A DNA stretch of 64,000 bases from Streptomyces sp. BK208 (GCF_004364245.1 NZ_SOAV01000001.1:124001-188000); one strand, 5' to 3'. Shown: positions 1 to 8,596, numbered from the stretch's first letter. Notes: generated by a model not told the origin, from the sequence alone. Numbers and translations: made by a program.

Positions 1-226
1 TCCTGCCGTCGTGGTCCGAATCGACGGTCTCCGCCAGTTGCTGCCACCACCCCAGCAGCACGCTCTCCACCCGCGTCGCCAGCTCCGCGTCCGTCCTCAC
101 GCGCGGCAGGCGGCCCCATCGCGTGGCGAGGGCCTCGAAGTCCTCCTCTTCCAGGTAGCCGTCGCCGTTCACGTCGAAGGCGTCGAACATGTCCTGCAGC
201 TTGCTCCGCTGAAACTCACTGGCCAT
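1..226 (-). CDS. EF-hand calcium-binding protein (partial, C-terminus outside window)
   Basis: Only the first 75 residues are in the window; the rest lies beyond the left edge. A canonical EF-hand loop occupies about residues 18-29 (DVNGDGYLEEED, with Asp/Asn at 1, 3, 5 and Gly at 6). A second loop appears to start near residue 67 (DSDHDG). This fits the calerythrin/CabC-like EF-hand proteins of streptomycetes, usually about 170-180 residues with three or four hands and a cytosolic calcium buffer or sensor role. The start ATG has a strong GAAGGGGG ribosome site. No operon partner is visible; the next gene on this strand ends 191 bp upstream. Confidence 0.85.
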   Translation of the reverse strand, partial: MASEFQRSKLQDMFDAFDVNGDGYLEEEDFEALATRWGRLPRVRTDAELATRVESVLLGWWQQLAETVDSDHDGR

Positions 227-417
227 CACAAGCCCCCTTCTCTGCGGTGCTGAGGGGATGATGTCCGCGCGCGCGGGCCGCCCAACGGCTTGTGGGAGCG
301 CGAAGAGTCCCTGTGACGCCTCCGGGTGCCGGGCGAATGCACCGAGCGCCTGTTTGGGACGACGGCGAAGCGGTCGGTGTCCGGCGTCGCCGGGGCGTGA
401 GTCCGGGCGGCGCGGGG

Positions 418-678
418 CTAGGAGCCCGGGCCGGTGGCGGACGCCGCCCCCGACGGGACGTCCTCGGCCGGCGCGGCGGCCTCCCAGCGCAGCAGGTCAC
501 CCGGCTGGCAGTCCAGCACCTCGCACAGGGCCGCGAGCGTGGTGAACCGCACCGCCTTGGCGCGGCCGTTCTTGAGCACGGCCAGGTTGGCGGGGGTGAT
601 GCCGACCCGGTCCGCCAGCTCCCCCACGGACATCTTGCGCCTGGCCAGCATCACGTCGATGTCCACGACGATCGGCAT
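418..678 (-). CDS. Small XRE-family (YozG-like) transcriptional regulator
   Basis: An 86-residue protein that is almost entirely one helix-turn-helix domain (about residues 8-66), containing MSVGELADRVGITPANLAVL and a CEVLDCQPGDLL segment typical of Cro/C1-type regulators of the YozG group. The last 20 residues are Ala/Gly/Ser rich and probably disordered. Its ATG overlaps the TGA of the upstream DUF2975 gene (TGATG), so the two are translationally coupled. The usual pairing of such regulators with a DUF2975 membrane protein suggests joint function, perhaps membrane-sensed autoregulation; that is inference. The target site may be the dyad at 1202-1218. Confidence 0.87.
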   Translation of the reverse strand: MPIVVDIDVMLARRKMSVGELADRVGITPANLAVLKNGRAKAVRFTTLAALCEVLDCQPGDLLRWEAAAPAEDVPSGAASATGPGS

Positions 679-1169
679 CAGATCACCTCGGCCAGCTCGG
701 CCCGCAACCGCGACGCCTCGATGTCCCGCGCGACGGCCTGGGCGAGCAGCATGCGCATCACCAGGACGACGAGCGCGACGCCGAAGACGGCCAGCGCCGC
801 CCCGCACAGCAGGAGCACGACACCCGGGGCGACGGCCTCGCCCGGCGCCAGGACGACGCCGAGCGCGAACACCAGCAGGGAAGCGGCCAGGAAAGCTCCG
901 ATCACCCAGTGCACGTAGCGGAAGGCGGCGAGGGAGAAGACGGTGCCGCGTCGCACCATCGTCACCAACCGCCACACGCAGACCAGGACGACCTGGGCCG
1001 CCACCACGCCGAGGACCACGACCACGAGGATCGGGACGAGCCGGCCGGAGAGGGCACTGCCCTCGATGTCGGCGGCCAGCAGGACGGCCATCACCGTCTG
1101 CACGAACACCGAGCCGGCGAGCAGTGCCGCGAGCACAGCGCGCAGGGCGAGCACGGTCAGTTTTCCCAT
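678..1169 (-). CDS. DUF2975 family integral membrane protein
   Basis: A 163-residue protein with four predicted membrane helices (about residues 6-32, 44-69, 84-108 and 116-141) and short loops, as in DUF2975 proteins. A short charged C-terminal tail (DIEASRLRAELAEVI) follows helix 4. The biochemical role of this family is unknown to me. It is first gene of a two-gene operon with the small XRE regulator, with which it overlaps by one base. A good AAGGAG ribosome site precedes the ATG. The 50 bp upstream hold two palindromes (1179-1188 and 1202-1218), probably its operator. Confidence 0.85.
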   Translation of the reverse strand: MGKLTVLALRAVLAALLAGSVFVQTVMAVLLAADIEGSALSGRLVPILVVVVLGVVAAQVVLVCVWRLVTMVRRGTVFSLAAFRYVHWVIGAFLAASLLVFALGVVLAPGEAVAPGVVLLLCGAALAVFGVALVVLVMRMLLAQAVARDIEASRLRAELAEVI

Positions 1170-1178
1170 CGCCACTCC

Positions 1179-1218
1179 TTCGATCGAACTACGATGGGAA
1201 TCTATCGCTTTTCGATAG
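1179..1218 (-). promoter_or_regulatory. Candidate operator of the DUF2975-XRE operon
   Basis: Two palindromes share CGAT/ATCG cores: TTCGATCGAA at 1179-1188, next to the ribosome site, and CTATCG-N5-CGATAG at 1202-1218, just past the decarboxylase stop. They occupy the entire 50-bp gap before the membrane-protein gene. Binding by the operon's own XRE protein is inference. Confidence 0.5.
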
Positions 1219-1219
1219 G

Positions 1220-3532
1220 TCAGGCAAGGCGCAGGCACTCGATCCGGTAGTCGCCGCTGTCGGGGTCCCGCTCCACTCCGTGGGTCTCGCTGTGGAAGCC
1301 GGGGAAGCGGCGGTCGAAGGACTCCAGTGCGCTCATGTAGCGCAGCAGGGGGCCGTCGGGATCGCCCACCGCCTCGCCCGGCATCAGCACCGGGATGCCC
1401 GGCGGGGTGACGGTCACCATGGCCGCCGCCACCCGGCCGGACGCCTGCCCCAGCGGCACCCGCTCGGTACCGCCGCGCAGCAGGCGCTGGTAGCAGTGCT
1501 GCGGCGGGACCACGGGCGCCGGCAGCTCCTGGAAGGCCCGGTCGAGCAGCTCGACCAGGCGTACGGAGCGCAGCTGCCCGTGCATCTCCTGGCACAGCTC
1601 GCGCAGGCCCCGTCCCGCGTAACGTCCCGGGTGCCCGGCGGTCAGGCCGGGCAGCACACGGTCGAGCGGCGCGTCGGCGTCGTACAGGGCCTTGAAGTCC
1701 ATCAGCGCGTCCAGCAGGGTGCCCCACTTCCCCTTGGTGATGCCCATGGAGAACAGGACGAGCGTGGTGTAGCTGTCCGTCTTCTCCACCACGATGTCCC
1801 GGGTGGCGAGATAGGCGGTGAGCACTCGGGCCGGGATGCCCCAGTCGGCCATGTCGCCCGTGGCGTCGACTCCCGGGCAGGTCAGGGTGACCTTGACCGG
1901 ATCGAGCATGCAGTAGCCCCGCGTCAGCCCCGGGAAGCCGTGCCAGGCCGCCCCGGGTTCCAGGTGCCAGCAGGACGGCTCGGTGCGCAGCAGGTCCGCC
2001 GGGGCCTCCTCGAAGGGCAGCCGATCGCCGTTCGCCGGGTCCGTCACCGCATCCGGCTGCCACACGCCGAAGAACCACGGCGGCCGGTCCCCGGCGGCCT
2101 CGATACGTCGCCGCACCCGCACCATCTCCTGCCGGAACCGGACGGCCTCGGTCACCGCCTCGTCCACCAGGCACTCGCCCTGCGGGCCGTCCATCATGGC
2201 GGCCGCCACGTCCAGCGACGCGATCATCGGATACAGCGGGGAGGTGGTGCCGTGCATCATCAACGCCTCGTTGAACCGGTGATGCTCCACCGGCGCCCGC
2301 GGTGCGGGCCGCACGTGCACCATGGCGCTCTGGGACAGCGCGGCCAGCAGCTTGTGGGTGGACTGCGTGGCGAAGACGGTGGGACGCTCGGGCCCGGGGA
2401 AACCGGCCGGGCCGACGGACATGCCGTACCGGCCGGCGTACAGCGGGTGGAAGCGCGCGTAGGCGAACCACGCCTCGTCGAAGTGCAGCCGCGGCGTGCT
2501 GGCGGCGAAGGCCCGTGCCGTTGCCAAGGCGTCGTAACACAGGCCGTCGTACGTCGAGTTGGTGAAGACGGCGTACTCCGCGCCCTCGGACGACGCCTCG
2601 CGGGCCAGTGGGTTGGAGCTGATCCGGGCGGTGACCGAGGCGGCGTCGATCTCCGCCGGGGGCAGCGGCCCGGCGAGGCCGTAGCCGTTGCGGGTGGGCA
2701 CCAGGTAGACGGGGCGAGCCCCGGAGACGACCAGCCCGTGCAGCACGGACTTGTGGCAGTTGCGGTCCACCAGGGCGATCTCGTCCCGGGCGACGCTGAA
2801 GTGCCCCACCACGCGATTGCACGTGGAGTCGCCCTGGAGGACGAAGTAGGTGAGGTCCGCGCCGAAGACCCGGGCGGCGTTGCGCTCGGCCTCGCCGATG
2901 GGGCCCGTGTGCTCGAAGAGGGAGCCGAGCGCCTCGACCGAGATGGAGAGGTCGCTGCGCAGCAGCCGCTCACCGAAGTAGTCGTGGAAGGCCCGCCCCA
3001 CGGGCGATTTCAGGAAGGCGACTCCCCCGGCGTGCGCGGGTGTGTGCCAGGAGTAGGCGTGCGCGTCGTCGAAGCGTCGCAACGCGCGGAAGAACGGTGG
3101 GAGGACGGCCTCCTGGTAGGCGCGGGCGGCGGCGGTGACCCGCCCGGCGATGAAGGACGGGGTGTCCTCCAGGGGCCAGACGTATCCGACGACCGATTCC
3201 GACACCCACAGCGGCAGGTCCCGCACGCCCTCGTCCGCCATGACGAGGAACACCGGCAGACGGTGGAAGCGGCGGCCGATGTGACGCAGGACGGCGGCGC
3301 CGCCGGACTCGGCGTCAGCGCGGCCGCCGGCCGGCAGGTCCCAGGCCACCAGCGCGGCCGCCACCCCCGCCTCGGTACGCAGCACGGCGTCCGCGTCACC
3401 GGCGTCGGACACCCAGCGCACAGCGCACCCGCCCGCCTCGATCCCGTCCCGGATCCTGCGCAGCTGCCCCGCGCCCACGCCCTCACCGCGTGCCTGCTCC
3501 GGCACCGCGATCAGAATGGTGCTGTCGGTCAT
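1220..3532 (-). CDS. Orn/Lys/Arg decarboxylase (PLP fold type I)
   Basis: A 770-residue protein of the prokaryotic ornithine/lysine/arginine decarboxylase family, which removes CO2 from a basic amino acid to give putrescine, cadaverine or agmatine. The first ~130 residues are the response-regulator-like wing domain; the large PLP domain follows, with Schiff-base lysine K394 in ATQSTHKLLAALSQ; the C-terminal third matches the family's lid domain. Length equals that of the biodegradative enzymes. The start ATG has a GGGGAG ribosome site. Which amino acid is used cannot be read from sequence. It stands alone on the strand; likely roles are acid stress or polyamine supply. Confidence 0.93.
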   Translation of the reverse strand: MTDSTILIAVPEQARGEGVGAGQLRRIRDGIEAGGCAVRWVSDAGDADAVLRTEAGVAAALVAWDLPAGGRADAESGGAAVLRHIGRRFHRLPVFLVMADEGVRDLPLWVSESVVGYVWPLEDTPSFIAGRVTAAARAYQEAVLPPFFRALRRFDDAHAYSWHTPAHAGGVAFLKSPVGRAFHDYFGERLLRSDLSISVEALGSLFEHTGPIGEAERNAARVFGADLTYFVLQGDSTCNRVVGHFSVARDEIALVDRNCHKSVLHGLVVSGARPVYLVPTRNGYGLAGPLPPAEIDAASVTARISSNPLAREASSEGAEYAVFTNSTYDGLCYDALATARAFAASTPRLHFDEAWFAYARFHPLYAGRYGMSVGPAGFPGPERPTVFATQSTHKLLAALSQSAMVHVRPAPRAPVEHHRFNEALMMHGTTSPLYPMIASLDVAAAMMDGPQGECLVDEAVTEAVRFRQEMVRVRRRIEAAGDRPPWFFGVWQPDAVTDPANGDRLPFEEAPADLLRTEPSCWHLEPGAAWHGFPGLTRGYCMLDPVKVTLTCPGVDATGDMADWGIPARVLTAYLATRDIVVEKTDSYTTLVLFSMGITKGKWGTLLDALMDFKALYDADAPLDRVLPGLTAGHPGRYAGRGLRELCQEMHGQLRSVRLVELLDRAFQELPAPVVPPQHCYQRLLRGGTERVPLGQASGRVAAAMVTVTPPGIPVLMPGEAVGDPDGPLLRYMSALESFDRRFPGFHSETHGVERDPDSGDYRIECLRLA

Positions 3533-3810
3533 GTGCTCCCCCTCCCCATGCCCCGCGGCCCCGCCTCACCGGCGGACCGTGCCGCTCCCTCCAGTGTCCG
3601 AGCCACACGCCGGGGGAAGGGGAGGGCCCGGTCGAAACCACCCGGTCGGTGACGGCCGTGGCACGGGCGCCGGACCGAGGCACGGGTCCGGCGCGCGACG
3701 CCGGCTGCGCGGGCGACGCGCTCCCGCACAACCGGCACGCCGTGTGTACGGACGAGGCAGCCGACAGGCCGCACCCGACCCGCCCGGCTCCGGCCGTCCG
3801 CAGACCCTCT

Positions 3811-4239
3811 CGCGCGAGGACGGCGAACGGCGCCTGCGACGCACTCGTAGCCGGGCTCGACAGCCCCGCGCTGCGGATCCCGGCCGCGTGCACGCGCGCG
3901 GAGGCGGACTACGACGTACCCGACCCGCTTCCCCCGGCCCTCGACGAACTGGGCCTCGCCCTCCATCCCGCGGCGAGTGCTGCCGGTCGGGAGGGTGCGG
4001 TACGTGCGCTCGCCACCCTGATGCCGGACGGCGAGCCGACGCCGCGCGAGCCGGCCTTCAGGGTGCACCAGCGCCTCGGGCACGAGTTCCCGCCGGCCGA
4101 GCCGCTCGCGCGGCTGGACGACGAGTACGACCTGCTCGCCTACGACGGCGGGAGACCGACCGAGGTGGACGCCGAGGACCGGGCGGAAGCCCTTCGGCTT
4201 GCCCGGCACCCTCGTCCCGACTCGGGGCGCACGGGTTAG
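3811..4239 (+). pseudogene. Eroded hypothetical gene (N-terminus not recognisable)
   Basis: From about 3811 this frame reads like a compact helical Streptomyces hypothetical protein (RTANGACDALVAGLDSPALR, then a Pro/Leu-rich middle and an acidic end DDEYDLLAYDG). Upstream, in 3541-3810, the same frame is low-complexity Pro/Arg/Ala with no good start; the nearest candidate is a GTG at 3658 without a ribosome site. Several prolines sit in stretches that otherwise look helical (LRIPAAC, PREPAFR, AEPLARL), as if Leu codons had mutated. I therefore read it as a decaying gene, but expression from GTG 3658 cannot be excluded. Confidence 0.4.
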
Positions 4240-4278
4240 GGTCGTTGTCGATCAGTGTCTTCGGGGAGGGGTTGCAGG

Positions 4279-4821
4279 ATGAACAGCATGGTTACGGCGG
4301 TCAGCAGCAACGGCACGTACTCGTTCACCAAGCCGAACCGGGACAGCATCAGGCTGCTCGCCGGGCTCGGTGTCGAGGGGGACGTGCACGCCGGTGTGAC
4401 GGTCAAGCACCGCTCGCGGATCGCGCAGGACCCCACCCAGCCGAACCTGCGCCAGGTCCACCTCATCCACGAAGAGCTCTTCGCCGAGGTCGGCGCGGAG
4501 GGGTTCGAGGTGGCGCCCGGTGACCTGGGCGAGAACATCACCACCCGCGGCATCGATCTGCTGGGGCTGCCCGTCGGCACACTGCTGCGCGTCGGTGACG
4601 AGGCCGTGCTGGAGGTGACCGGCCTGCGCAATCCCTGTCTGCAGATCGACAACTTCCAGGACGGGCTCCTGAAGCGGGTGGTGGGCCGTGACGAGGCCGG
4701 GAACATCGTGCGCAAGGCCGGCATCATGAGCATCGTGAAGCACGGTGGCACGGTGCGCCCCGGTGACACGATCACGGCGGAGCTCCCCAGTGAGCCGCAC
4801 CGCCCCCTCGATCGGGTCTGA
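4279..4821 (+). CDS. MOSC domain-containing protein
   Basis: A 180-residue single-domain MOSC protein, the fold at the C-terminus of molybdenum cofactor sulfurases and of YiiM-type proteins. The conserved family cysteine is C120 in GLRNPCLQI; DVHAGVTVKHR near the N-terminus and PGDLGENITT in the middle also match. MOSC proteins bind Moco or handle activated sulfur, and some reduce N-hydroxylated compounds. The ATG at 4279 is preferred because GGGGAGGGG lies 7 bases upstream; a GTG at 4255 is possible. It is monocistronic here, followed directly by the PAP2 fragment. Confidence 0.9.
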   Translation: MNSMVTAVSSNGTYSFTKPNRDSIRLLAGLGVEGDVHAGVTVKHRSRIAQDPTQPNLRQVHLIHEELFAEVGAEGFEVAPGDLGENITTRGIDLLGLPVGTLLRVGDEAVLEVTGLRNPCLQIDNFQDGLLKRVVGRDEAGNIVRKAGIMSIVKHGGTVRPGDTITAELPSEPHRPLDRV

Positions 4822-4822
4822 C

Positions 4823-4933
4823 GCCCTGCGGGTGCTGGTGGGGGTGCACTACCCGCACGACGTGCTCGCGGGCGCGACGCTCGGCGGTGCGGTCGTCTGG
4901 GCGTTGCTCCTCGCCTTCCTGCCCCTGGCCCAG
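4823..4933 (+). pseudogene. C-terminal remnant of a PAP2-family phosphatase
   Basis: Starting two bases after the MOSC stop, one frame encodes LRVLVGVHYPHDVLAG followed by a hydrophobic helix (VVWALLLAFLPLAQ). This is the third PAP2 motif (xRxxxGxHxPxD) plus the last membrane helix. Motifs 1 and 2 are missing and there is no start codon or ribosome site; similarity ends near 4933 although the frame stays open to 5134. It looks like the tail left by a deletion that brought the MOSC gene against it. Confidence 0.7.
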
Positions 4934-5195
4934 GGGCCGGCCTCACGATGCCGGGCCCCGTCCCACCACTGCCTAAAGTCCAATCGACATGCTCCCCGGC
5001 CCGCCGCCCACGCGGGGCCTCATGGTGACCGGCAGGGACCTGCGGTCGGCGGCACCGGGCGGCGCCCGCCGCACCGCCGGACCGGTGCCGCCGGGCAGGG
5101 GCGGCTTCCGGCTGCTGCGCGGGCCGGTGGTTAGCATGGCCCGTGGTTCCGGGGAAGGGCCTCGGGCCGTGTGTTCGCAGAGGTTGGGGGTCCGT

Positions 5196-5621
5196 ATGGT
5201 CGCGGGTCGTGTGGTTCGCTTCGACAGTACGCGGGGCTATGGGTTCATCGCGCCGGACGACGGCGGCGAGGACATCTTCCTGCACGTGAACGACCTGCTC
5301 ATTCCCGAGGAGAGCGTGCGCTCGGGCCTGGTCGTCGAGTTCGAGGTGGAGAGTGGTGACCGGGGGCTCAAGGCGTCGGGCATCCGGCTGGCCGAGGGCG
5401 AGCGGCAGACTCAGCGCCGCTCCCGGTCCGCCGGGCTCCGGCCCGCGGAGTCCGACGAGGACGGCCAGCCGATGTGCGACGTGCTGAGCCCCGAGGAGTA
5501 CCGGCGTGAGGTGACGGAGCTGCTGCTGACCGCCGGCCCGCAGCTGACGGCGGAACAGATCCTGACCATCCGCGGCGCGCTCGTGAAGTCGGGCGAGGGC
5601 CACGGCTGGGTCGAGGACTGA
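5196..5621 (+). CDS. Cold-shock-domain nucleic-acid-binding protein with C-terminal extension
   Basis: A 141-residue protein with an N-terminal cold-shock domain (about 1-67). RNP1-like RGYGFI (residues 13-18) and RNP2 DIFLHV (26-31) are intact, so single-stranded RNA or DNA binding is expected. The second half (about 75-141) is charged and helical, making it twice the length of a plain CspA. The ATG at 5196 is chosen because the domain begins there (MVAGRVVRFDST) and a G-rich ribosome site precedes it; the frame is open further upstream but that part is low-complexity. It is probably a transcription or translation modulator acting alone. Confidence 0.9.
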   Translation: MVAGRVVRFDSTRGYGFIAPDDGGEDIFLHVNDLLIPEESVRSGLVVEFEVESGDRGLKASGIRLAEGERQTQRRSRSAGLRPAESDEDGQPMCDVLSPEEYRREVTELLLTAGPQLTAEQILTIRGALVKSGEGHGWVED

Positions 5622-5646
5622 GGACCCCGGACACACGGGAGGGGGA

Positions 5647-5681
5647 GGCCCGGACCGGCCTGCGAGCCGCTGTTCCGGGCC
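5647..5681 (+). terminator. Possible terminator after the cold-shock-domain gene
   Basis: Eight-base perfect arms GGCCCGGA (5647-5654) and TCCGGGCC (5674-5681) flank a 19-base loop 26 bases after the stop. There is no T-run, as is common in Streptomyces. Confidence 0.45.
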
Positions 5682-5711
5682 GGGGCCGCGTCGTCGGCGT
5701 TTCGGCCAACC

Positions 5712-5760
5712 TCCGTGCACCTCGCACCCGTTGCCGGGCCTGGGTCCGTGCACCTGGCAC
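5712..5760. repeat. 16-bp direct repeat in the intergenic region
   Basis: TCCGTGCACCTCGCAC at 5712-5727 recurs as TCCGTGCACCTGGCAC at 5745-5760 with one mismatch and a 33-base period (three helical turns). It lies 120 bp before the ABC exporter start and could be a pair of regulator sites. Confidence 0.5.
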
Positions 5761-5879
5761 GCACCGCCACGCGCGGTTTCCGGGGGTTCCGGCGGCGACC
5801 GAAACACATGTGTTCGATATCCCGGTGCGGTCGTTGAGCAGGACGATCCTGCTCGACGACGACCGCCAAGGGGGACACT

Positions 5880-7784
5880 TTGACCTCGACCGCAGCCAAC
5901 GGACCGCAGTCCGCCGCAGCCCCTCCACCGCCACCGCCACCGCCGCAGCCGGCCGAGATCACCTACCGCGGGCGGTACTCGGTCAATCCTCTCGCCGAGG
6001 TCTCCTTCCGGCGGATGTGCGCACAGATCCCGGCCGTCCTCGGCCGGATCGTCCGTCTGTGCCGGCGGACCGACCGGCAGGCCGTGCGACTGCTGCTCGG
6101 CTGCCAGGTGGTCACCGGCGTGTCGGCCGCCGTGCTGCTGACCGCCACCGCTCGCGCCATGGAGCCCGTCCTCGGCGGCGGCTCCGCCGGTGACCGGCTG
6201 CACGGAGCCTTCCCGGCGCTGGTGGTCGTCGCGATCGCCGCCGCGTTCGGCCGCTGCGCGGCGGCGCTGGCCACCTATGCCGAGCGGCGGATCACTCCGC
6301 GGCTGACGACGGAGGCCGACAGCGCCCTGGTCGAGGCCGTGTGCCGGGTGGAAGCGTCCGCGTACGCGCAGGAGGGCTTCGCGGACCGGCACGAGGCCGC
6401 CGAGATGGGCGTGATCCGCACCCAGGTGATGGTCACCGACGCCCAGCGGTTCCTGTCCGCCGTGATCCGGATGGTCACGGCCGGCGGCGTGCTGTCGGTG
6501 CTCAACCCGTTGATGCTGCCGCTGCTCCTGCTCGCCGTCCTGCCGGCCGGCGCCGGTGCGGTCCTGACCGCCCGCGTCGACTACGAGGTCCACTACGCCA
6601 ACATCGCCGACCGCAACGTACGCGGCATGATGCGCTGGTGGGCGACGACGTCGAAGTACGGCGACGAGGTCCGCGCCAACTCGATGACCGACTACCTCGT
6701 CCACTGGTACCGGTCCCTGTCCGACCGGTGCGACCGGCGGACCCTGGCGGCCGCGCCCCGCACCCTGCGGATCGCGGTGCTGTCCGCGGCGGCCGGTGGC
6801 GTCTTCCTGGTCGCGACCTGGGGAGTCCTCGCCTGGCTCGCCGTCTCGGGCCGGGTCGCGCCGGCCGTCGCGGCCACGGCCGTCATCGCCGTGCAGACCA
6901 CGCTCGCCGCACTCTCCCAGGTCGTCGTCAACGGCGCCGCGGTCTTCCACACCAGCCTCTACCTGAGCGACATGCAGGCCTTCCTCGACGACGCGGCGGC
7001 CCGTGCACCGCGTCGCGGGCCCGGCAGGCACCACGGGCCCACCGAGCAGATCCGGCTCGAAGAGGTCTCCTACCGGTACCCCGGCAAGGAGGAGCCGGCC
7101 GTCGGCGGCGTCAGTCTGACCCTGGAGCGGGGCCAGATCCTCGCCGTCGTCGGGGCGAACGGCTCGGGCAAGTCCACGCTGACCCGCCTGCTGACCGGCA
7201 TCTACCTGCCGGACAAGGGCAGGGTCACCTGGAACGGCGCGGACCTCGCCGAGGTGGACCCGGCCTCCGTGTGGGCCCACGTCGGCCTGGTGCCGCAGAT
7301 CTTCGCCCAGTGGCCGATGCCGGTCCGCGAGAACGTCACCCTCGGCCAGCCCCGCACCCACGACGACACCCCGGTGTGGGAGGCCGTCGACGCGGTCGGC
7401 CTGCGCGAAGCCGTCGACAGGCTCCCCGCGGGCCTGGACACCCTGCTGTCCCGCGACGTCTTCGGGGGCACCGAGCTCTCCGGCGGCCAGTGGCAGCGGG
7501 TGGCGTGCGCACGCGCCCTGTACCGGCGCCCGGGGCTGCTGATCCTCGACGAGCCGACGTCCCAGATGGATCCGCGCGGCGAGCACCAGATCTTCGAGCG
7601 GATCAAGGCCGTCGCCGCCGAGCGCATCACGATCGTGGTCACCCACCGTCTGGAGAACACGAAGATCGCCGATCACATCGTCGTCATGGAGCACGGCCGG
7701 ATCACCGAGCAGGGCAGATACGACGAACTGGTCCACGCCGGCGGGACCTTCGCCGAACTCCTGGCGCTGTCCCAGGACCGCTGA
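5880..7784 (+). CDS. ABC exporter, fused membrane and ATPase domains
   Basis: A 634-residue half-transporter. Residues 1-25 are a proline tract; the membrane domain spans about 50-380; the nucleotide-binding domain is C-terminal. Walker A GANGSGKST is near 425-433, the signature LSGGQ at 533-537, Walker B ends in D557-E558, and the switch His is H589, so the ATPase is complete. The D-loop reads SQMDPRGE rather than SALD, a form I associate with peptide-type exporters of actinomycetes, but there is no C39 peptidase domain and no precursor peptide next to it. The start is TTG with AAGGGGGAC just upstream. Substrate unknown; it probably works as a homodimer. Confidence 0.93.
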   Translation: MTSTAANGPQSAAAPPPPPPPPQPAEITYRGRYSVNPLAEVSFRRMCAQIPAVLGRIVRLCRRTDRQAVRLLLGCQVVTGVSAAVLLTATARAMEPVLGGGSAGDRLHGAFPALVVVAIAAAFGRCAAALATYAERRITPRLTTEADSALVEAVCRVEASAYAQEGFADRHEAAEMGVIRTQVMVTDAQRFLSAVIRMVTAGGVLSVLNPLMLPLLLLAVLPAGAGAVLTARVDYEVHYANIADRNVRGMMRWWATTSKYGDEVRANSMTDYLVHWYRSLSDRCDRRTLAAAPRTLRIAVLSAAAGGVFLVATWGVLAWLAVSGRVAPAVAATAVIAVQTTLAALSQVVVNGAAVFHTSLYLSDMQAFLDDAAARAPRRGPGRHHGPTEQIRLEEVSYRYPGKEEPAVGGVSLTLERGQILAVVGANGSGKSTLTRLLTGIYLPDKGRVTWNGADLAEVDPASVWAHVGLVPQIFAQWPMPVRENVTLGQPRTHDDTPVWEAVDAVGLREAVDRLPAGLDTLLSRDVFGGTELSGGQWQRVACARALYRRPGLLILDEPTSQMDPRGEHQIFERIKAVAAERITIVVTHRLENTKIADHIVVMEHGRITEQGRYDELVHAGGTFAELLALSQDR

Positions 7785-7840
7785 CCGTGCGGGATCCCGG
7801 GCCGCGTGAGCCGCCGCGGACGGTGAGCCGGTAGCCCGCG

Positions 7841-7866
7841 GGGCCGGTGAAGCCGGACGCCGGCCC
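7841..7866. terminator. Possible hairpin between convergent genes
   Basis: GGGCCGG (7841-7847) pairs with CCGGCCC (7860-7866) across a 12-base loop, between the stops of the ABC exporter and the minus-strand ATPase gene. Confidence 0.35.
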
Positions 7867-7954
7867 GAAGGGGCCCTACTGCTCCGGCCCCGCCACCTCG
7901 GCACCGGGCCGGCCGCGCGGCACGTCCGCGGCGGTGAGCGTCAGGGGTGCCAGG

Positions 7955-8452
7955 TCACCGGGACGCCGCAGGACGTACCGCGGCGACGTCACGGGGGTCG
8001 TCGCCCAGGGCGAGACGCACGGTGATCCGCTTGCCGACCGGCTCGCGACGCGCTTCGAAGCCCTGGGCGACAGCCATCACGATCTCCAGGCCGTGCTGCC
8101 CGACCCGGCCGGCGTCCGCGGCTCGGGCGATCGGCAGCACCGGGTCGGAGTCCCACACCGCGACCTCCACCGTGCCCTCGTCCAGCCGCAGATCCATCAG
8201 GGCGGGGCCCGGGGCGTACTTGCGCGCGTTGGTGACCAGTTCGCTGACGACGAGCTGGGTCAGGTCCATGGCACGCTGCGACACGAGCACACCGTGCTCG
8301 CTCTGCGCCCGGGTCAGGAACGTACCGGCCAGGTGGCGGGCCCGCGCGATGCAGCCGCCGTCACCGTCCAGTGCCGCACCGGCCCGCATGCCCCGGCCGC
8401 CCGACGCCGCGCCGTCCTGCCCCACCGGCTCTGATTCCATTACGACCGCCAT
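7955..8452 (-). CDS. SpoIIAB/RsbW-like ATP-binding regulator
   Basis: A 165-residue single HATPase_c domain protein of the kind Streptomyces encodes in many copies. The N-box reads ELVTNARKYA (E71, N75), and a G-box-like GRVGQHGLEIV follows. Such proteins are anti-sigma factors or serine kinases acting on STAS proteins. The ATG at 8452 follows GGGGGGAACGA. It is divergent from the STAS gene at 8597 with a 144-bp shared region, which suggests the two are functional partners; that is inference. Confidence 0.9.
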   Translation of the reverse strand: MAVVMESEPVGQDGAASGGRGMRAGAALDGDGGCIARARHLAGTFLTRAQSEHGVLVSQRAMDLTQLVVSELVTNARKYAPGPALMDLRLDEGTVEVAVWDSDPVLPIARAADAGRVGQHGLEIVMAVAQGFEARREPVGKRITVRLALGDDPRDVAAVRPAASR

Positions 8453-8596
8453 TCGTTCCCCCCTTGCACGGACGTGCACGTACCCCCGTATCCGCACGGC
8501 ACACCAGGACCTCCTGTTGTGTGCGCCACACGTGAGCGCCGGCCGGAGTGAGGGCTCCCCTGCGCATATGCCAGCGAGTGTGCCAGGATCACCGTC

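Noticed and set aside
434..3652. Long plus-strand open frame of over 1000 codons
   Set aside because: It runs antisense to the decarboxylase and DUF2975 genes, has Arg/Pro/His-rich low-complexity translation and no family match; it is a GC-bias shadow.
4236..7904. Minus-strand open frame of about 1220 codons
   Set aside because: Antisense to the MOSC, cold-shock-domain and ABC genes, with no recognisable domains; a shadow of GC-rich codons.
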